DNA of 64,000 nt from Hansfordia pulvinata. Its lineage: Eukaryota; Ascomycota; Sordariomycetes; Xylariales. The position numbers and the translations under genes are program-made. Shown here in pieces: positions 46,047-57,206 of the stretch. Every line of letters starts with the position of its first letter. The first letter of the stretch is position 1. Below the pieces are notes generated by a model that saw only the letters and a program-made list of their open reading frames with translations, was not told the DNA's origin and ran no database searches. The DNA lies in the NCBI GenBank assembly GCA_006538405.1, contig BJKQ01000005.1, forward strand, positions 186,001 through 250,000. Reading direction: 5' to 3'.

Positions 46047-47313
46047 GTTGCGGCTCCACAGCGAGTGTCGATCGCAGCCCACTGCCGTAGGATCTCTATG
46101 CGCACGAGTCCCTCGCGAAGCGGTTGACGCCAATGCCAAGGCTTTGACAGGAGTTTTCCAGAAAAAAACACCGGGGGTCGGGTCTTGGCAGGGCTGTTAT
46201 ATGAACAGCACGCTTGGATCCCCCTTCAGATGGCATTGCCACATGAGGGGATTGACGGGGGATGGGGGCAGGCGCCAGATAACGAGGCACGCCGTGCGTG
46301 GCAATGTCCCCGAAGCTTGTTCTCTGGTGTGTGGGACCGGACCCGGGCTGCAGTGGGTGAGTCGAGAGCTCGGGGGGGATCTGGAACCTGGGAATCGGCC
46401 GGCTATTTCATGCCGTTGGCGTCGAAGCGGTCACTCATCAAGTGGCTTCTTCTGGTTTTGGGTGCCATGGCTGCGGTGGCGGCGGGTCGCCTGGCGAGCC
46501 GAGAGAGGGCGCCCGCGAATCTACGCATGGCGTTTGTGACGAGTGGCGATGCCCGGTCCCGGCGGCAGGCTCGGGATGTGTGTGGTGCCTGGCGAATCGT
46601 CCTCGTGTGGGTATTTTTAGGGCCGCGAGACAGCGCAGCTCGTCTGCCGTTCGAGAACGGACTTTGCGGGTGGGCGGGCTGTCTTGAGGCGGCGCCAGGG
46701 CCCGCGCGAAGGATCGACGTGGCGATAACCGAGTGCTGGCGGAGGACGGGTTTGATTTGGCAAGAAAGCCTCTCAACCCTGAGCCTGCTGAGAGGCCAGG
46801 TCAAGGATCTCTTCCAACGTCCAGGCAGTGGTGGCGACTGGGCTTGAAATACTTCAAAGGCCGACCGCCGCAACGAGCCGTGAGACCCGGGCAGGCGTGG
46901 AGGGTGTCCAAGGTAGCGTATCGACAAATAAAAAAACCCCGGCGAAGTTGGTCGTATGGCCTCCGTTCCTAAGCGAAGACGAACGTTGCAAGGACTTGGA
47001 TCGCGTGATACCGACGACGTCCCCCCGGAACATACCTTTACGTTCTTCAACCCGGCTCATCCCCCTCCTGGCGCTTACGGCATCTGTCGCCGCCATTGAA
47101 ACCGTCGCCTGCTTTCAGAATCAGTGTCACTGCCCTGTGCGAGCAGGCCCCGGTCGCAGCATGTGCGTAACGGCGCGCAAGAAACTTGCAAGAATCAATT
47201 TGTATGGGTATCACATTAAACTGCCAACGCCAAAGCCTCGGTCGATATCAAAACTGCCAACACATTCGCCGCTCGGAAGAAAGGCCCGCCGGGGTTGTTG
47301 GCGTTATCGGGGA
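45728..47313. other. Intergenic, about 1.6 kb
   Basis: Upstream of the protease gene and downstream of the Bre2-like gene (both minus). No supported gene; open frames across the TCG repeat are artefacts of the repeat. Confidence 0.5.
45965..46045. repeat. (TCG)27 trinucleotide microsatellite
   Basis: Twenty-seven perfect TCG units about 240 bp upstream of the aspartyl protease start. It creates spurious poly-Ser, poly-Arg, poly-Asp and poly-Thr frames on both strands. Confidence 0.95.
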
Positions 47314-49235
47314 TCAGTCATCCTGTACGAGCTCCTTGATCTCCTCTCTGGCTGGCGCAATGCCGACGACTGGCTCGGCCTTCTCGTCGCGGCCGCCTGT
47401 CCGATCGATGACGCGGGCGCCGTCTTGGATCCAAAAGTCGACCTCGTCCACCACATCAGCCACCACGTCTTCGGCGATCTGCTCGTCGTAGCGCTCCGCG
47501 AGCGGCCGGAGCGGCATGTCGCTGCCCATGCTTACCAGGTCGGTTGCCTGGCCGCTTCCGTCAGCCGCCCCTGTGCCGTCCTCCATGTCGACATCTTCGC
47601 CCTGTGACGGAGGGTGCGAAGACGCCGAGATGCCTTGTGGGGGCACCAGAAGTCGGGTCCAAAGTTCACTTCGGCAGCGCCCCCCCGGAACACGCTGATT
47701 GCGGGATAGTAGCCAAGCATGCCATCGTCTTTGCCCTCGCGAGCGCCAACCTGGACCTGGGGCCGGGACGCGGGTGGTAAGAAGGCTAGCAGATTGCTGA
47801 ACGGCGTCCCCACAAGGACGCCGTTCTTATAAACACGAATGCACGAGTTGGGCAGCGTGCGCAGTGCCGGTGTGGCGTGGTTGGGGTTCGGTGCCTCAAC
47901 AGCGCGGCTGCCGGTGCCAGTGCCGGTGCCATTAGCATTCCCAGAGGCACCAGTGGCTGACGGGTGCATCAGGTCCTCCAGCTCCTTGGTAGGATGGTAA
48001 TCAATCTTCTCAAAGTAGATGTGGGCTTTGAAGCGGATGGGGATGCGATCCCGGACGATGTTCGCAGCTGCCAGGGTAGGCTCGTCGTCGTCGAGCAGGT
48101 CTACGGCCGGGTTGAACTGACCCTGAACCACCTTTCTGTGCAGTTGTTCCGAAGGGAGTTGGATCTCCAGCCCGATGACGTCCCCCTCTCGGATTTCTTC
48201 GCCGGCAGGGAAGAAATCCTTGGGCCGCGACATGTGGACCTTTTGACCCTCGACATCACGGATGCCGTAGCTGTACGCGTCGAATCCAACAGGGGCGTCC
48301 ATGGAAGCCTCGCGGCGAGCAAACCCCACGCGCACATGGCCGTGAGACTCGAGCTTGCCCTCGTCGTTCCTCAGCGTGCCCCGCGTAATGCGACACTCCC
48401 AGTACCAGCGACCCTCGCGCACCGCCACATTCGCTCTTGCCATGCGGAAGCCTTTGTCGGTCGTGATGTGGCGGCCTTGCTGGTCAAAGTACATGTGCGC
48501 GGCAGCATCCTCGAAGCTGATATGTGCGCCATAGGGAGCGGGCTCGGTGTTGCGGTAGTAAAACGACGAGGGGAACGCAGGATCGGCAATGCAGTGCATG
48601 TAGTGATAGCTCCGCTTGTTGGACACACTGAAGGGGATGTCAGATGGGAAGCCACCGGGGGGTCGGGGAGCAAAGCCAATGAACTCACTGTTCCGAGGTC
48701 TCGTAGAAGTCCAGATCGCCGCCGTCAAGCCCGGGGACAGCGTGATGATGGGTGAAGGCGGGCCCGCGGGCAGGTTCGAAATCGGAGGGCTTGGGAGGGG
48801 CAAGCTTGTATCGCAGCGGTGAATCCTCGCTGGTGGAAATGTCTGTGGGGGCCGCTCGGGGGTCGGGTGTGGCTCTGGCACTGTCTGCGGCGGAGGAGGC
48901 AGCGCCAGCTTTGGACTCGCGCTTCTTGGCCGAGTCCTTCTTGTTGCGAGGGGCCTTTGGTTCTCTCGAATCCTTGGCGTCTCTTGTGTCTTTCGAGTCT
49001 TTCGCGTCCTTAGGTTCACGCGGCATGGCGGGCAGGTCGTCGGCAGGGCGCGGGTCGTCTGGCTTGGTCTCGGGGTTGAGGCTGGGATTCAGAGGCGAAG
49101 AGACTTGCGGGACGTGGTCGTCGTCGGCGAAGGGGCGCTTCTGAGGCAGGGCCAAGGGATGAACCGGGACAGGGACGGGGGTGATTTTCCGATCCGGCGG
49201 CTCTGAGCCAGTCGCAATGGATCTTCTGACGACAT
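47314..49235 (-). CDS. bre2: Bre2/Ash2-type SPRY protein of the COMPASS (Set1) complex, two frame breaks
   Basis: Bre2 (Ash2L in animals) supports Set1 methylation of histone H3 lysine 4. Exons are 48689-49235 and 47314-48627, with intron 48628-48688 (GTGAGT...TCAG) giving YETSEHVSNKRSYHYMH. The N-terminus is Lys/Asp/Arg-rich and disordered. The SPRY region shows HISFEDAAAHMYFDQQGRHI, GRWYWECRITRG, HVRVGFARREASMDAPVGFD, SYGIRDVEGQKVHMSRPKDF and VIGLEIQLP. It resumes after an insertion with FKAHIYFEKIDYHP and VYKNGVLVGTPFSNLLAFLP, then VFRGGAAEVNFGPDFW. An acidic helical tail (RPLAERYDEQIAEDVVADVV) ends at 47314. Coding-strand C5 runs at 49177-49181 and 47639-47643 each need one more C: the first links ATG 49235 (MSSEDPLRLAQSRR) to PVPVHPLALPQKRPF, the second links DFWCPPQGISA to the tail. 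Result 620 aa. No other ATG opens the N-terminal frame. Confidence 0.88.
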
Positions 49236-50088
49236 GGCGGACACAAGAAGAAAAGAAGAGACAGAGATAGAAGGAGAGAAAGAGGGCGAGCGCGGCTATT
49301 CAGACGCAAGCAACAGCTGCGGCCTCGATCAAGGGGCACGAGGCACGCAATGCAATGCACGCAGAAGGCGAAGACGCGACAAGGAGCTTGGGATGAAGCT
49401 GGCAGGTGTCGCGGGGTGCCCGCGTTCACCATGGAATCCGATGCAGACTTGCGAGTAGGTACTCATCCGTAATTCTCGTACTCCGTACCGGCTTTCGAGT
49501 GAAGAGTCCGTGAGAATAAAGGTAAGAGTACGTCTATCTGTGGGCCCGAGACCGTCAACGGGCTCCCCAGTACGGCCATGTGCAGGTACTCTGTACTTTT
49601 GAGTACGGTGATACCCGACGGTGAGAGACGTCATGAGCTCGCGCGATATCGGACGGTAGGCACCGTACGTAAGGTAGGTAAACAATTGGAAGAGCTCTGT
49701 CCTATGTGCTATGGTTCGCAAACCGCGACTCGACCAATCATAAGAATGCTTTCAATGCCACTTCTCCGTAACAGAAGACTGCTACTTGTGAGGAACGTAG
49801 CAAACTTGATTAGGCACCCATGGCCTATGGTGGCCATCGCGTGTTACCTATATCGAGAGCACTATCCGTAAACCATACCTACTACCTAATAGGTCCACAA
49901 AATGCGAGCCTTCGCGATACAACGCTCCAGCACCCTGGGTACCTTAGATGCGCCTGTCCAGCCAGCAAAAGGGTGAAGAGTAATGCGCGTAGTCGGGGTG
50001 AGGAAGATGCTCGATTGGGGGAGCCAAAAAACTGAACCCACCCGAGGATGGGTTCGTACACACAGAGTAGTGCCTTCTTCATGAGAAG
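49236..50088. other. Intergenic, about 850 bp
   Basis: Promoter side of the Bre2-like gene up to the tRNA. No gene seen. GAGTACGG/CCGTAC words and a TAGGTA run lie between 49455 and 49680. Confidence 0.5.
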
Positions 50089-50176
50089 CGATCTACGTGG
50101 GACTCGAACCCACAATCTTTGGATGTTGCCGGAACAACATAGGAATCCAATGCCTTAGCCATTAGGCCAGCAGACC
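50089..50176 (-). tRNA. tRNA-Arg (anticodon CCT) with 15-nt intron
   Basis: On the minus strand an 88-nt cloverleaf can be folded by eye. The acceptor GGTCTGC (50176-50170) pairs with GTAGATC (two G-T pairs) before discriminator G. The D arm is GCC...GGC. The anticodon stem TTGGA/TCCAA encloses TTCCTA, a 15-nt intron (50139-50125) directly after position 37, and A. The T arm is GTGGG-TTCGAGT-CCCAC. The anticodon CCT at 50143-50141 reads AGG (Arg). Without the intron the length is 73 nt, as expected. No CCA is encoded, normal for eukaryotes. Confidence 0.93.
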
Positions 50177-50495
50177 TGGGTGTAGATGGTGTGTCTGAGA
50201 AGACAATTAGGCCAAGCTAAGTAGACGAGCTACACTTGGTCGCCCTTGCACCGTTCTCCACTGGAAATTGTATGTCAGGTCTCCTGTTGCGCCCAGAACG
50301 CGCTGATGAGCTGCACTGTTCTGCTCCACGCGTGATTCGTCAACCTCAAGAACCTGGAAGCATCGCCTCGATCCCCCGTCACCGCCCGTCCACCCACACA
50401 ACGTGTCCGATTTCGCATCAAACCAGCACAGACACCTGCTACCTCAGACATCGGGCATCACCGCACTGCCTCTCTCATCCCAGCGCGACCAAACA

Positions 50496-51104
50496 ATGGT
50501 CCCTCGAGGCCCGATGCTCCCTTTCCATATCGGCAACGATATCTGCCAGATCTCGAGGATTCGCGCCATTCTGGCCTCCGGACGGGGAGCCCAATTTGCT
50601 CGCCGCGTGCTGACCGACCGCGAGCGGGAACAGATGGGCGCCCGTGGCCTCCTGGCCGGCCTTGATCGATCTAGATCGCCGCGCGATTCAGAGTTGCACC
50701 TCTCGGCAGTTTTCCTCGCTGGCAGGTGAGTCTCTCTGGACATTGTTGTTCCCATGGCGCCCAGCAGAACCCTCATGCCCCATCGCAGATTCGCTGCCAA
50801 AGAAGCGACCTTCAAGGCCCATCCCCACAGACGGCTCAAATTCCACGACATGGAGATTTTGCGCCACGGGGGCCCTCTGTCAAAATCTGCGCACGAGCAG
50901 TCTTCAGCAACAGAAGAGCATGGACCTACGCAGACCTCGGCATCATCAGCGAGCGGCCTCCCGGTTGCCCTGGTCAAGGGAGACGAGGCCCATGGCGACT
51001 CTTACGCATCTATCAGCATTAGCCACGACGGCGACTACGCCACAGCCGTCTGTCTAGCCGCCGCAGATCCCCTAGACTCATCCGCAATAACGGCGCGACA
51101 TTAA
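50496..51104 (+). CDS. Holo-[acyl-carrier-protein] synthase type phosphopantetheinyl transferase (mitochondrial PPT2-like)
   Basis: Transfers 4'-phosphopantetheine from CoA to a serine of an acyl carrier protein. The short AcpS type in fungi serves the mitochondrial fatty-acid synthesis ACP. Two exons, 50496-50725 and 50789-51104, intron 50726-50788 (63 nt, phase 2), give 181 aa. The start is ATG 50496 (MVPRGPMLPFHIGNDIC). Motifs: IGNDICQISRI with the Mg-binding Asp near residue 15; RFAAKEATFKA across the splice, with the paired Lys-Glu at about 81-82; and SISHDGDYATAVCLA near the C-terminus. No clear mitochondrial presequence is seen. It lies 320 bp from the tRNA and is unlinked to a visible synthase gene. 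Confidence 0.88.
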
Positions 51105-52760
51105 AGGCGCAGAGGTCTTTATTCACTAGCTTCTGCAACTCCCGTCCACAAGCACCTTCCAGCCCAAGCCACCACTTTCGAGCACAGTCCGGCAGTCATC
51201 AAGGACCGTATCACAAGAATGGCTCGTTGAGTCGACGTTGTGGAGGGGGATTTCCTTATGGCATGGAACTGTGCGAGGACTCCGTAGCCGGGCTCCCAAG
51301 GCCAGCCTTCAAAGGGCCGCGAATCGTGGTCCCACGAGCCGCGGACGCGGGTTCGTGGGTCGTTAGGGTCGTCAGCACGAGGATGCCGGCTCGGTCCCAC
51401 ATGAGGACAATCGCAACGTCCCCGAGTGTAGAATGATCTAGTCACTCTGTAAGGATATGCATGAGCATCACCGCCCATCATGGAACCCTGTTCCGGTGCG
51501 GGTGGTCAGCTCGGCGCAGTGCTCGTTCTCAATGGGTTACAGCATCTGACGCGCTCTGCTCTGTTGCTACTGGATGATAGCGGATGGCCTGCTGGGATTG
51601 CCCCACGAGAGAGCCAACGACGTGGCGCGTAGATCACGTCGATAACACAGGCAGACAGGCGCGACAGCTCGCGACAGGCTATTCCCGAGTTCGATACCGA
51701 GTCCCGGCCAGTTCAGACTGATCACATACGAGTAGCGCAGAGGCTGGGTCATCGGTCCAAGACGGCGGCCCCGGCCCGATCTTTCAGGTTGATTTTGCTG
51801 TCTGCTTATTAGCGTCACATCGAGAAAAACCTCGCGTGGGGTGACTCGACTCGTCACATCTCAGTCGCTGCTTTCTTTTACCAGACCCACAGACAGACTC
51901 TCGTGTCCCGTCATTCCAATGCCGGTGAATCGCCGCTTGTCGCGTCTCCAATCTTCAACACTCGCAAGGCTCGGAGAATTTCTGGCAACCCACTGGAAAC
52001 AATTCCTCGGCGGCGACGACTCAGCAAAGGATTCCTGCATACAGGATGTTTCCAGATCGACCCTGAGTGGGATGCGAGTACGGATGGTTGGGCAGAGCTG
52101 CTGATGTGGATCGATGAACCCGCGCACGCTGCCGGCCAGCATGGGGGGCCCCTCGGCCGATCGAATGCGCCATGTTCATGCAAGCCACCAGTGCTCGGCG
52201 TCTAGTGAGGAGACGGGTCAGACGGGTTGCGTGCCCCGAGAACGCCATCGTTGTTATTGATTGTTTTCGCACCGATCAATATCAGTCCAGAAGCAGACTA
52301 ATCACAATGCACTCTGGATCAAGCTTGTCAAACATTGGGCTGTCCGGGTTCTCGGGGCAGAAAAGTGGCCCCGACGACAGACGTTGGCATCACCGGACCC
52401 CTGACTGTGGATTAGGTCCCCAGCCCGCGGGCCCGGCTGTCACTTACGCGCCCGGGCGCTCGATGAGGAGGCTTGATCGGCCGCTGCCTTACTCGTGGGC
52501 TCAGGTGAGACCGCTGACAGGTGGGAATCAAGTCAACCCCATCGCCCACCTGTATGATACGAGTATAAGGCCGGGGCGGGAGCCCAAGACGCCGGCCGGA
52601 CCTGGCACAACTCGTGGCACGCGTGCGAGCATCCGGTCACATCAGCAGTCACACACATCGACAGCTCCCGGCTCCCAGCCCGCCACATGCCCGCCTCCTT
52701 TGTTCCCATTCTCGCGCACCCCAAGACAGGTCATAGCCGTTGCGGGTGAGCCCAGCAACA
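51105..52760. other. Intergenic, about 1.65 kb
   Basis: No supported gene. The right end should carry the promoter of the methyltransferase gene. Confidence 0.45.
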
Positions 52761-53774
52761 ATGAGGTTCAAGTACTCGATGGACTCGCTACCCTCGTCCA
52801 ACTCGTCGACTCTATCTTCAACTCTATCTTCGAATCTATCGTCAACTCTATCGTCCTGCGGATCGGTTTGCCAGAGCGAGCTCTTTGCGGCCGTGGCCTG
52901 CAACCCGTCGCTGCATGCGCTCTACTTCCGGGCGGTCGAGGCCGATTCGCCGCAGTCGGTGTTGGGCGACACGTACGCGCGCGACATTGTGCAGACCATC
53001 GGGCTCGACCTCGGCGCCTTCTACAGCCATGTTGAGCTCATCGGCCAGTTCGCCTGCCTGCGCGCCATGGTCATAGACATGTACTGCTCCAAGTTCATGA
53101 ACAGTCACGACGAGTGCGTGGTGGTCAATCTGACGGGAGGGTTGGACACGCGCTGCCAGCGCCTCAAGCCCAAGTCGCACGTTCACTGGGTGGAGGTGGA
53201 CTCGCCATACCTGACGGCCATACGGCGCGTCTCCTTGCCGCGTCTGGCCAGCAACATGGAGTTGGTGGCCGCCGACCTGACCTCGTCGTCCTCAAGCAAG
53301 CAAGACGATGGTAGCGCGAGCGACGATTTCCTTGCGTGGTGCGATCAGATCCCGGCGGGCAAGCCGACGCTGATATTGATGGAGACGACGAGCTGGATGA
53401 CCCCCAAGGCCGACTTTGACCGACTGATGCGGCGCATCATCGACCGCGCGGGGCCCGAGGCAGGAGGCCAGCTGGTGGTCGATATCTTGAACCGGACGCT
53501 GTCGCTGTTGATGCGCCACCGGCTCATTCCGGCCATCTCGCGCCGCATCGCCATCACCCCGCTCTGGCACTGCGACCGCCCGGCCGCCCTCGAGTCCATC
53601 CACCCGCGTCTGCGCTTCCGCGCTGCCCGCAGTTGTATCGACGTCCACGGCGAGGAGGAGGAGGACTACTCGCACACCTGGACGCAGCCGCTCTTTGGCG
53701 GTCTGAGCGGCGCCATCCTCAAGATGTTCCCCTCATTCAACAAGCATCTGCTGATTGTCCTCTACGACTTCTGA
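52761..53774 (+). CDS. Leucine carboxyl methyltransferase family (LCM/TcmP-like) SAM methyltransferase
   Basis: A single exon of 337 aa starting at ATG 52761 (MRFKYSMDSLPSSN). It belongs to the S-adenosylmethionine-dependent family that includes PP2A leucine carboxyl methyltransferase and polyketide O-methyltransferases such as TcmP. Motif I is CVVVNLTGGLDTRCQRL, residues 119-135. Then come HWVEVDSPYL (acidic residue binding the SAM ribose), MELVAADLTSS, TLILMETTSWMTPKADFDRL and VVDILNRTL. The substrate cannot be inferred. Compared with Ppm1-type enzymes, the C-terminal protein-binding part is short, which favours a small-molecule O-methyltransferase; this is inference. The N-terminal 32 residues contain an imperfect repeat of the type TLSSTLSSNLSS, from a 15-bp-scale DNA repetition. 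Confidence 0.8.
   Translation: MRFKYSMDSLPSSNSSTLSSTLSSNLSSTLSSCGSVCQSELFAAVACNPSLHALYFRAVEADSPQSVLGDTYARDIVQTIGLDLGAFYSHVELIGQFACLRAMVIDMYCSKFMNSHDECVVVNLTGGLDTRCQRLKPKSHVHWVEVDSPYLTAIRRVSLPRLASNMELVAADLTSSSSSKQDDGSASDDFLAWCDQIPAGKPTLILMETTSWMTPKADFDRLMRRIIDRAGPEAGGQLVVDILNRTLSLLMRHRLIPAISRRIAITPLWHCDRPAALESIHPRLRFRAARSCIDVHGEEEEDYSHTWTQPLFGGLSGAILKMFPSFNKHLLIVLYDF
52796..52856 (+). repeat. Imperfect short tandem repeat within the methyltransferase N-terminus
   Basis: Repeated CAACTCTATC/TTCAACTCTATCTTC-like units encode Ser/Thr/Leu repeats at residues 13-32. It lies ahead of the conserved fold, so length change would probably be tolerated. Confidence 0.55.
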
Positions 53775-56700
53775 GTAGGGCATCAATTCTCTTGCATGAT
53801 GCCTACGATGCCCACAGGTCGAGGATTTACGATGCTGGAAGCCTACAGAGAGGCTTCCGCCAACGATCTCATGACGCTCAAGTTTCAGGAGCAAAATATT
53901 CCGCAGTTCGAAACGCAACACCTTGGTGAAGCCGATCCACGAGCCGCATGGCAGGGCCTTGTGGCTTGGGCTTCGGTCGCGGCTCCGACAACGACCTTGG
54001 ACGGCCGGATTCCTACTGATGATCATGACCACGCCTCAGCTCACCACCGCACCTCAACTATGCTACGGCGTACAGAGGTGCAAGATGGTCGGTCGACACC
54101 AGCTGACTGGTCGAACATTGCACATCCAATGCTCCGAAACACAAACTCGGTGCTTGCCAGGCACTCTTGGCCTGGGTGGTTCCGAAAGGGGCCACAATCT
54201 GCAGCTGCAAGCCTGCTTGGGCTGGCAGTCGATGCCTTGTCAGGGTCATTTCTTGATTCATGTGAGTGGAACAGAACCCGCGGCCTCGTCTACCGCACTA
54301 AGCGGATTCTGCAAGGTATTTCCATGCGTGCACGCTGACGCGCGGGACTCTAGAGAAGCGACTAGTCGAGTGACAAAAGCAACCATGCAGCGCGGTTGTC
54401 ACAGGTCCGATCCGAGAGAAGCCCGGCATTGCCCCGATAGGTCAAGAGGCCACCGCCACGCACGGCCGTGTGTCCAATGTCATGCGTCCAGCTGGAAGAT
54501 CTGCAGACGGCAGGCGGGCACGCCAGCCCGGCTTCGTGGGATGGCGCGTGGCCGTCATGCCATCGTGCATGCCGGAAGAGAGTACGTCTAGCGCACACAG
54601 AGAGCGTGGGTGCGTCCTGTATCTCAACCTCTCGGCACCTCCGCTGTTGTGGCTGCTCGGCTAGGGCTTCCATTAGGTCGGCCAGATTGCGACTATGTGC
54701 GAACTCGATTTTGAAAACTCGCACATCTGGGGTGGTGGACGAGTAGAGACTATCAGTGGCATGGGTGGATAAGACGATGCACGAATCGTCACTGGCAATT
54801 TCAACCGAAGGCGATGCAATGGGGTTCACAGCAGTTGCTGGGAGCATGGCGATCCCGAGTTGCGCTCAATAGCAAGAAGCAAAAGCTGTTCTAATTGACC
54901 ACGTTTGAAGAAGTACGTGAGTTATGGCACAGGCATAACGAAGCATGAATACTGAAGACCTCAACACGTTTGTACCACGATATTACGACTAACTTACAGG
55001 CGCTTCAACCTGAGTACAAAAGTATGTACACGTTGCCTTTAGATTGTTCCCCCACTGTCCGTTTTGCAATCCGGGAACCCCCGTGTCCCGGGTCGGGTGG
55101 GATATCATGAACAAAGGGCCGGGACAGTACAAAGTTCTGTACTACCTTTTTCGACCATATCCAAGCCCCCCTGCGCAGGGCAGGATCGAGCGAGCCTCTT
55201 CTCGTGCGCGCGGCCCTCGGGCTCGGGCCAGCGCGCCAAAAGGGGCCCGACCGGATGTTCACCAAGTTGTGCCCGTTGCTGCCGGCCAGGCTCTCGCCCC
55301 TCCCCTGCTCCAGAGCCGTCGCCACTGTTTCCGCCCTCCACAGACCAATGCTAAGCCTGGCCCCGGGGGCCAGCGGTAGACGGGCGTGCACCTCGGCGAG
55401 CAGCTGCGGCGACGACGACGACGACGACCCCGCCGACGAGGATTAGCGTCGCCGGCCGCTTTCGGCGTCTACCCGGTAGTAGACCCACATGCGGACCGCC
55501 TTCGCCGCGCCCGGCAGAGAAGGAGGAGCTACTGGGATCACGATGGGCTTTGGGGGACGGGCTCGGCAGGCGGACTCGGAAACCCGGATATCGCCGGGGC
55601 GGCAGTCTCCCGTCCCCGCTTCCCCTCGCGGCGGGCCGGTCCTCGCTGCTCACGAGGTCAGCCATGCTACGAGGAGTGCGCGGCTATACCCGCGGATGGG
55701 ATTGGCGCCCAATTTAATCATTTTCTTTTATCTCCCTGATTCCCCTTATAGAATAATCCTCGTAATGCGCGGCGCTGGAAAAGGACGACAGAGTATCATC
55801 TCATATGTGGAGGCGTGTCAATCGAGATGGCCACGCAGTGACGAGAAGAAACTGTCTCCCCAAGAAAAGCCCATCGCAAGGCAAAGATTGAAAACCCACG
55901 AGGGCCCAGGTGGCGCACACGCAGAGAACTGCTGGCCACGAACCATTGGCTCTCTCTCCTAAAAATCATGAACAGCATCCCTCCCGGGTTTTCGTCTCCG
56001 GACCCAACCACACATGTGGCGGTTCACGACCGTATCTGCATCGAGCTCTGTCCATTTAGGGAAGTTGCATGCCAATCGACGAGAATCCAGTCGTTCTTTC
56101 CCCTTTGTGCCTCGCCGGACGCTCTTCCCACCATTAAGGAAGACTACCAGGGTACATATGCCTGTACTCAAGCAGTGCGCGCAGCTGCCAGACCTACCAG
56201 CACCGGGACTGTCACCTGGGCATAGAAGTTGACTCACTCCCGTCCCGTCCCGTCCACGACACCATCTCGTTCATCTCGTCGACCGCAGCCTTGTCGAAGC
56301 CAAATCTTGATCGACACACGCACACTGACCCGGCGTGGCCTCGCTTCTCTCTATTTGTCCTATGCGCGGCTGATCACCATCAATCTTCGCATCATTTCAT
56401 GCAGGCTACGGTCCAAGGCCAACCGCGTGAAGCGCCGGGGGGCAGGCCTTGGGGGTCGAGCACTGCCGTGGCGACGCAGTGCCACCCGGAGCCTTTCTCT
56501 CTCTTCTGGTGAGTCCCGGATAACAAGACTCCATTGGTCACTTGAAGCTCGCCCGTGTCGCGGTGGTAGTGTGGTCATGGCGCAGCCCTGCTGACTGCAT
56601 ACCGAGCCAGGGGTAAATGCGCCATACATACGAGCATGCGGGATGAGCGGACAGAGCTCCAGCTTGGCACCTGGACTCTTCTGGCCCCCTGCCATGTCGT

Positions 56701-57206
56701 GTCGATCCTCGAAGAGACGTGCGGTATGCCACTATTCTGGCTCGTCATTCTATCCCTTCCCAGCCTTACTGCGGGGTGTCAGCCAAGATGCGCTTGGCGG
56801 AAATGTCCCACGCGGAACACCAGTCTCAGCAGGGGCAGCAGTTGTCATGTCGCACTGCCGAGAGATGGCGCGAGCAGCGGCCACGCCACACATACTCGTA
56901 CCACCGACTCAGCTCGCGAGGCTCTGACAAGCACAACCTGCGGATCATGTCTTCAGCCGCAGCACAATAGGCCTTGGCGGTTGGACAGCCCCGCACAGCC
57001 ATGTCAGAACCATCGGATAGGCGCCCAAGTCCCCCTTCGAGGGCCTATCAATCTCGCGCTTGGGTCTCCTGCCACAGTCGGAGAAGAGAAACATGAGGAT
57101 CAGGTGTGTCCAGGCGAGGAACCGGGCTGCATTGTGGTACATAGGCCCAGGAGCCCGTCTTGCTCGATTTCCCGGATCATTAACCTCTTCATTAGCATGA
57201 ATCACG
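53775..57206. other. Intergenic, about 3.4 kb, no gene supported
   Basis: Several open frames of 60-180 codons exist on both strands, but none shows a recognisable domain, signal peptide or consistent splicing. No transposon features seen. Confidence 0.45.

Noticed and set aside
45838..46171. Poly-Asp, poly-Ser, poly-Arg and poly-Thr frames
   Set aside because: They are produced in every frame by the (TCG)27 repeat.
53796..54338. 180-codon open frame just after the methyltransferase
   Set aside because: No domain and unlike coding composition; likely chance in the 3' region.
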